A model generated the notes under the pieces. The model saw only the letters and a program-made list of their open reading frames with translations, was not told the origin of the DNA and made no database searches. 10,613 nt of DNA from Planctomycetota bacterium (lineage in GTDB: Bacteria > Planctomycetota > SKW154). Within the stretch, counting starts at the first letter, position 1, and each line of letters begins with the position of its first letter. Shown one piece after another: positions 6,958-10,613 of the stretch. The translations under genes and the position numbers were made by a program. Location: contig JAOAAR010000036.1 in the NCBI GenBank assembly GCA_026418755.1, positions 1 to 10,613 of the forward strand. The letters run 5' to 3'.

Positions 6958-7764
6958 ATGGCTCGCAAGCAAGAGATAGTGCCCGACCCGGACATGGTTG
7001 TGTGCGAGAAATGCGGCAGTAAGTTAAGGAGGAAGGAGTTAGATGATGGATTCGGAGTATGTCCGAAGTGTGACTATCATTTTGAGATTGGGTGGCGGAG
7101 GAGAATCGAACTGCTGCTCGACAAAGGGAGTTTTCAAGGGATGGATGACAGCCTGGCACCTTTTGATGTGTTGAAGTTTGAAGCGAAATCCTCTTATTGG
7201 GAGAGGTTGAAGAAGTCCCAGGAGGTGACAGGAGCGGCGGATGCTTGCATAACGGGTCGAGGGAAGATTGAAGGAAAAGAGGTTGCGTTTGGTGTGACTG
7301 ACCCGTTTTTTATGCGTGGTTCGATGGGCTCAGTGGTAGGAGAAAAAATTGCTCGGCTGGCGGAAACCGCTTTGAGAGAAAGGTTGCCTATGGTGTTTGT
7401 TTCTGGCTCAGGGGGCGGCGCAAGAATGGATGAAGGAATGTTTTCATTGATGCAGATGGCAAAAGTTTCGGCAGCAATAGGCAGCCTCCGTTCATCAGGG
7501 GGGTTATACATATCTGTTTTGACGAATCCGACTATGGGCGGAGCACTGGCGTCGTTTGCCGCATTGGGGGACATAATACTTGCAGAGCCTGGCGCTCTAA
7601 TCGGGTTTGCAGGTCCTAATGTGATAAAGCAGACTATAAAGACGGATTTACCAGAGGGGTTTCAGCGCTCAGAATTCCTCCTTGAAAAAGGATTCATTGA
7701 CAGGGTGGTTCACAGAAGTGAATTGAAAAAAACGATTGCTCAAATACTGGATTTCTGTCTTTAA
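6958..7764 (+). CDS. accD: Acetyl-CoA carboxylase carboxyltransferase, beta subunit
   Basis: AccD pairs with AccA in the cytoplasm to move the carboxyl group from carboxybiotin to acetyl-CoA, giving malonyl-CoA for fatty-acid synthesis. The 268-residue product has the family's N-terminal zinc ribbon (C16, C19, C35, C38) and the crotonase-fold landmarks: GSMGSVVGEKI at 121-131, SGSGGGARMDEG at 149-160 with the oxyanion-hole glycines, SLMQMAK at 163-169, and EPGALIGFAGP at 210-220. The region ending LPEGFQRSEFLLEKG at 231-245 is also typical. It is at the short end for the family because little follows the last conserved block. AAGGAG at 6942-6947 precedes the ATG by 10 bases. accA is not in the window, so the partner must lie elsewhere. 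The stop codon directly abuts the nusB stop on the other strand. Confidence 0.97.
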   Translation: MARKQEIVPDPDMVVCEKCGSKLRRKELDDGFGVCPKCDYHFEIGWRRRIELLLDKGSFQGMDDSLAPFDVLKFEAKSSYWERLKKSQEVTGAADACITGRGKIEGKEVAFGVTDPFFMRGSMGSVVGEKIARLAETALRERLPMVFVSGSGGGARMDEGMFSLMQMAKVSAAIGSLRSSGGLYISVLTNPTMGGALASFAALGDIILAEPGALIGFAGPNVIKQTIKTDLPEGFQRSEFLLEKGFIDRVVHRSELKKTIAQILDFCL

Positions 7765-8262
7765 CTACTCCGTTTGAGTGAACTCCTGCCGATTCTGAGA
7801 GTGCAGAGAGCGCTTCTGATAGAGAGATGTCAAAGCAAAAAAGAGCCGTCGGCGCAGAAGACTGATGCTGAAGGAATGGAGAATCCCGTTGACAAAAGAG
7901 GAGGCTTCTTTGGTGGCATATAATTTCGCCAGTTCAACGGCTTCTTCGATTGCGCTTTTGATTGGCACATCTTCGTAGAGGATTTCGTAAGCGGCGAGGC
8001 GCAGAATGGAACGCTCAACCGGCGAAACCCGTCTATAATCCCAGTGGAAGGAAAAGCATGAGAGAAGACTGTCCAGTTCTTTTTTATAGGCAAGAACTCC
8101 CTGGATGAGAGTTTTGGCGTAGTTTCTGACGGGGGGAAGGGGGGCAAATCTTCGGAGAAAAGAAGAGATTCTCTCTTCATCCAGTTTTTTGCGGATGATT
8201 TCCTCATAGAGGAGTTGAAGTGCGAGTCTACGCGCTGCTGTGCGCCGCCTGATTCTTTTCAT
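7765..8262 (-). CDS. nusB: Transcription antitermination factor NusB
   Basis: NusB binds boxA RNA with NusE (ribosomal protein S10) and helps RNA polymerase read through rRNA operons. The 165-residue product shows the all-helical NusB pattern: an Arg-rich start with ARRLALQLLYE at 10-20, a GVLAYKKELD helix, the SPVERSILRLAAYEILY core, SAIEEAVELAKLYATKEASS (split over two helices), and FVNGILHS. About 30 Arg- and Gln-rich residues extend past the usual end. The ATG has no clear Shine-Dalgarno sequence. The frame remains open for 45 codons upstream, to a TAA at 8400-8398, but with no ATG, GTG or TTG. The gene converges on accD with no bases between the stop codons and is divergent from folD. 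Confidence 0.95.
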   Translation of the reverse strand: MKRIRRRTAARRLALQLLYEEIIRKKLDEERISSFLRRFAPLPPVRNYAKTLIQGVLAYKKELDSLLSCFSFHWDYRRVSPVERSILRLAAYEILYEDVPIKSAIEEAVELAKLYATKEASSFVNGILHSFSISLLRRRLFFALTSLYQKRSLHSQNRQEFTQTE

Positions 8263-8404
8263 ATCATATTTCTGCCGAAAGTAACAGTCTGAAAGATACT
8301 CCGTTGGGTCTCGAATTTCAATCAGATAAACCTGTTCAGAAGCATCATCTAAAGCGTTTGCTCCGTTTAGAAGTGGGTAGTGAGGAAAAACTGCATATTA
8401 TGAT

Positions 8405-8430
8405 TTGACTCTCATACCAGTTGTTATAAT
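8405..8430 (+). promoter_or_regulatory. folD promoter with extended -10
   Basis: TGTTATAAT at 8422-8430 is a consensus extended -10. TTGACT at 8405-8410 is a good -35 sequence, but the 14-base spacing is short, so the extended -10 may carry most of the activity. The leader to the ATG at 8470 is about 33 bases and contains GGAGG at 8458-8462. Confidence 0.65.
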
Positions 8431-8469
8431 CAGATTTGAGGTCAGTTGTTCTATTTTGGAGGAAGAGAG

Positions 8470-9372
8470 ATGGCGGCAAAATTGATTGACGGGAATGCTC
8501 TTTCGGAGAAGATTCTTGCTGCAGTACGGCAGAGAATGGAAGAGACGAAAGTGGTTCCTCACCTTGTCGCTGTTCAGGTGGGCGAAGACCCTGCCTCGGT
8601 GTTTTATGTGAAGAACCAGAAGAAGCAGTGTGAAGAGATGGGGTTCAAGTATACTCTTGACCAACTTGATGTGAAGACGACGCAAGAGCAACTGTTGTCG
8701 GAGATTGAGAGACTGAACAGAGATGAGAATGTGACAGGAATCATTCTGCAGATGCCACTCCCTGAAGGGATTGACAGAAGGGTTGTGCAGCAGGCGATCG
8801 ATTACCGCAAAGATGTGGAAGGGATTACGCCAACGAGTCTCGGACTTCTATTACAGGACAGACCGCAGATGGTCCCCTGCACTGCGCTTGGTGCGGTTGA
8901 ACTTTTGCACGCCGTTGTTGAGAAGATTGAAGGGCTTGACTGCACGATTGTGGGCAGAAGCGAGATTGTGGGCAAACCTATAGCGATGCTTCTTCTTTCG
9001 ATGAGCCGTTCTGCTACTGTTACTGTGTGCCATTCGAAGTCAAAAGACTTGGCCGCCAAAGTGGCATCTGCTGATATACTCTTCGCTGCTGTGGGCAAAC
9101 CTGCTGTTATAAAGGGTGAATGGATAAAGAAAGGAGCGATTGTGATTGATGTCGGAATCAACAGGATTCCGTTAAAAGACAAGGACGGAAAACCCCTTCT
9201 TAATGAGAAGGGAAAGCCGAAATACACAACTGTGGGCGATGTAGAGTTTGAGGTGGCAAAGGAGCGCGCTGCATACATAACGCCTGTTCCAGGCGGCGTT
9301 GGACCGATGACAACAGCGATTCTGATGAGAAACACATTGGAGGCAGCACTCCGTATCAAAAACGCTCTGTGA
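8470..9372 (+). CDS. folD: FolD-family methylene-H4folate dehydrogenase / cyclohydrolase, with altered active site
   Basis: FolD normally oxidises 5,10-methylene-H4folate with NADP and hydrolyses the methenyl product to 10-formyl-H4folate in the cytoplasm. The 300-residue product has the whole fold: GEDPASVFYV at 38-47, LQMPLPEG at 93-100, the dinucleotide motif GRSEIVGKP at 162-170, IDVGINR at 226-232, GDVEF at 256-260, and PVPGGVGPMT at 272-281. Tyr46 is kept, but the catalytic Lys four residues later (human Lys56, E. coli Lys54) is Gln50. The Asp of DVDG (human Asp125) is Glu117. PCTP reads PCTA. Gln94, matching human Gln100, is kept. This suggests weak or absent cyclohydrolase activity. 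A Lys/Gly-rich insertion lies at about 233-252. The start is the ATG 7 bases after GGAGG; an upstream in-frame TTG at 8446 is less likely. Confidence 0.95.
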   Translation: MAAKLIDGNALSEKILAAVRQRMEETKVVPHLVAVQVGEDPASVFYVKNQKKQCEEMGFKYTLDQLDVKTTQEQLLSEIERLNRDENVTGIILQMPLPEGIDRRVVQQAIDYRKDVEGITPTSLGLLLQDRPQMVPCTALGAVELLHAVVEKIEGLDCTIVGRSEIVGKPIAMLLLSMSRSATVTVCHSKSKDLAAKVASADILFAAVGKPAVIKGEWIKKGAIVIDVGINRIPLKDKDGKPLLNEKGKPKYTTVGDVEFEVAKERAAYITPVPGGVGPMTTAILMRNTLEAALRIKNAL

Positions 9373-9412
9373 AGAGATTTTTTAAGAAAAATAACTTTTG
9401 CTGCTAAAAGGT

Positions 9413-9421
9413 TGTTATAAT
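9413..9421 (+). promoter_or_regulatory. Extended -10 promoter of the BON/TPR gene pair
   Basis: TGTTATAAT lies 27 bases before the GTG start. With its two preceding bases it is identical over 11 bases (GTTGTTATAAT) to the folD element at 8420-8430. No consensus -35 is visible; TTTTGC at 9396-9401 sits at a similar short spacing. Confidence 0.5.
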
Positions 9422-9448
9422 TAAAGCGTTTGCGTTTGGATATTTTAT

Positions 9449-9799
9449 GTGGCAGGTGAAGACATAGCAATCAGTGCGGCGGTTAGGCGCATCTTTGCAA
9501 GGCACTGGGTTGACAATACACTGGTCTCCGTTATGGCACATCGCGGCGTGGTCCATATTACAGGAATAATGCACAAAGTGAACGCTATTGACGAAAAGGA
9601 CGATATAGGCGAAGATACGCTTCAGATTATCGAAAGCGAGATAAAGAGAATCAAAGGAGTAAAGCGTATCATTTTCTCGTTAGATGGCTGGGTTAAGGAC
9701 GGCGGGCAGTTCATCAAGACTGCGACCAGACGAAAATTTGAGATGAAAGAGGAGAGGAGAATCCTCAAAGAAGAAGAGAGAAAAGGAGAGCAGCGGTGA
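9449..9799 (+). CDS. Small BON-domain-like protein
   Basis: The 116-residue product begins at GTG 9449, the only start codon between the upstream in-frame TAA (9422-9424) and the conserved region; a weak GGA lies 8 bases before it. Residues 6-82 fit the BON pattern of helix, then strand-turn-strand (LVSVMAHRGVVHITGIM at 25-41), then a helix ending IKGVKRIIF. BON domains usually bind phospholipid or mediate envelope contacts, as in OsmY. Unlike OsmY, this protein has no signal peptide, so it probably acts inside the cell, as in some intracellular BON proteins. The last 25 residues are a highly charged Lys/Glu/Arg helix. The stop overlaps the start of the next TPR gene by three bases. The family assignment rests on pattern only. 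Confidence 0.75.
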   Translation: MAGEDIAISAAVRRIFARHWVDNTLVSVMAHRGVVHITGIMHKVNAIDEKDDIGEDTLQIIESEIKRIKGVKRIIFSLDGWVKDGGQFIKTATRRKFEMKEERRILKEEERKGEQR

Positions 9800-10613
9800 G
9801 AGTTACAACTGAGGAGAATCTGCTTGAAGGGGCGATAGAATCGCTCACGGAGATTTTGAAGAAACATCCGAATTACGCTGATGTTTGGAATCGTCTTGGC
9901 CTCTGTTTCTATCTTAGGAAAGATTACAAAGAAGCGAGAAGATGCTTTGAGAATGGACTCAAGATAAATTCGAATTATGCTGATTGCGCTGTAAACTATG
10001 CATATACGCTCTGGCAGATGGGGGATGTGAAAAATGGAATCAGGAGACTGTTAAAGATTTACGGTAGGACTCAGAAGGCAAGCATTGGCAATACGCTCGG
10101 TAGAATTTTTGTCTCTTTGGGAGACTTTAGAAAAGGGATTGAGTATCTTGCAAAATCTTCTCAAGCGAGACGACCGCTCTTGTATAAACTCGATTTTTAT
10201 TTTGCCCACCTTCTGTCCGATGATAGGAAGAAAGAGTTTAAGAGAGAAATCCGTAAAATAGTAAGAGCGGAACCATCGTATAAGAGGTTCATCAAAACGC
10301 AAGGATTGCTCGAAACCAGAGGAATACACAAAAGCAAGATTCTTCAAATGTTCAATACAAACCCTAACTTGCATCTGGTCTATGTGGAGATGGCAAACCT
10401 ATCTGCTTCCGAAGGCGATATGCAAAGAGCGAAAAAACTCTTTTTGAAAGCGGAGACAATACTCCCGGATTCCGCACATGCGGAGTATGCGCTGGGACAG
10501 ATTCATTTCGGACGGAACGAATCTGCTGCTGCCAAGCGCCACTTCAGGAAAGCCATCAAATATGACCCGCATTTCACTAAATCCTATATCAGCCTCTCTT
10601 ACATATACACTAG
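9796..10613 (+). CDS. TPR-repeat protein (C-terminus beyond window)
   Basis: The GTG at 9796-9798 overlaps the TGA of the BON-like gene (GTGA) and follows AAGGAG at 9783-9788 by 7 bases, pointing to translational coupling. The frame is open for 272 codons to the right edge. TPRs are clear at about 27-60 (WNRLGLCFYLRKDYKEARRC falls here), 61-93, 95-125, 193-225 and 226-259, with another beginning at 260. Residues 126-190 are more divergent and may hold degenerate repeats. There is no signal peptide or membrane helix, so it is likely cytoplasmic. Such arrays bind partner proteins, and the most obvious candidate is the co-encoded BON-like protein. No catalytic domain is visible in the part present. 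Confidence 0.85.
   Translation, partial: MRVTTEENLLEGAIESLTEILKKHPNYADVWNRLGLCFYLRKDYKEARRCFENGLKINSNYADCAVNYAYTLWQMGDVKNGIRRLLKIYGRTQKASIGNTLGRIFVSLGDFRKGIEYLAKSSQARRPLLYKLDFYFAHLLSDDRKKEFKREIRKIVRAEPSYKRFIKTQGLLETRGIHKSKILQMFNTNPNLHLVYVEMANLSASEGDMQRAKKLFLKAETILPDSAHAEYALGQIHFGRNESAAAKRHFRKAIKYDPHFTKSYISLSYIYT

Noticed and set aside
8446..8469. Upstream TTG start for folD, adding eight residues
   Set aside because: GGAGG is correctly spaced for the ATG at 8470, and FolD proteins normally begin close to that residue.
9447..9467. ATG at 9447 as a start
   Set aside because: It opens a frame that stops after six codons; the overlapping GTG at 9449 opens the real gene.
8802..9470. 222-residue open frame antisense to folD
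   Set aside because: Fully opposite a strongly supported folD; Ser/Thr/Ile-rich composition is the usual mirror of the coding strand.
10611..10613. TAG at the right edge as the stop of the TPR gene
   Set aside because: It is out of frame; the last full codon is ACT at 10609-10611, so the gene continues beyond the window.

Overview
The window is chromosomal DNA from a bacterium. It has a normal bacterial set of Shine-Dalgarno sites and sigma70-like promoters, an outer-membrane-type lipoprotein, and three housekeeping genes (accD, nusB, folD). The remaining genes are poorly characterised tetratricopeptide-type (TPR) and zinc-ribbon membrane proteins. That mix, together with a FolD of an unusual type, suggests an under-sampled lineage, possibly a diderm and perhaps near the planctomycete or candidate-phylum part of the tree. 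This placement is inference; nothing in the window fixes the taxon. I see no rRNA, tRNA, transposase, phage gene or CRISPR array.

Layout. Bases 1-1981 (minus) hold the N-terminal 660 residues of a membrane protein that runs off the left edge. It has two zinc ribbons, one transmembrane helix and at least five helical repeats. A 482-base gap with two nested inverted repeats follows. Next, at 2464-3525 (minus), is a lipoprotein with Ig-like segments and a C-terminal CAP/SCP domain. A 279-base divergent promoter region leads to a plus-strand pair: a large exported or membrane-anchored TPR protein (3811-6198) and, one base after its stop, a zinc-ribbon protein with two membrane helices (6200-6769). 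accD follows (6958-7764). nusB (7765-8262) is on the minus strand and converges on accD, with the two stop codons directly abutting. folD (8470-9372) is divergent from nusB. The right end is a small BON-like protein (9449-9799) overlapped by a second TPR gene (9796 onward) that runs off the right edge.

How the genes fit together. accD (fatty-acid synthesis), nusB (rRNA antitermination) and folD (one-carbon folate metabolism) recall the acc-nusB-folD neighbourhood of some Firmicutes, here with the strands rearranged. The flanking genes share a theme, zinc ribbon, membrane anchor and helical repeats, seen at 1-1981 and split over two genes at 3811-6769. They look like scaffold or envelope proteins, but no biochemical function can be assigned.

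Most notable points: FolD lacks the catalytic lysine of the family (Gln in its place) and has Glu for the conserved Asp of the DVDG motif. The CAP domain appears to have lost most of its metal-binding tetrad. The repeat-bearing membrane protein at the left edge seems to be made from a leaderless mRNA. folD and the BON-like gene share an identical 11-base extended -10 promoter element. I found no convincing new defence or mobile system.
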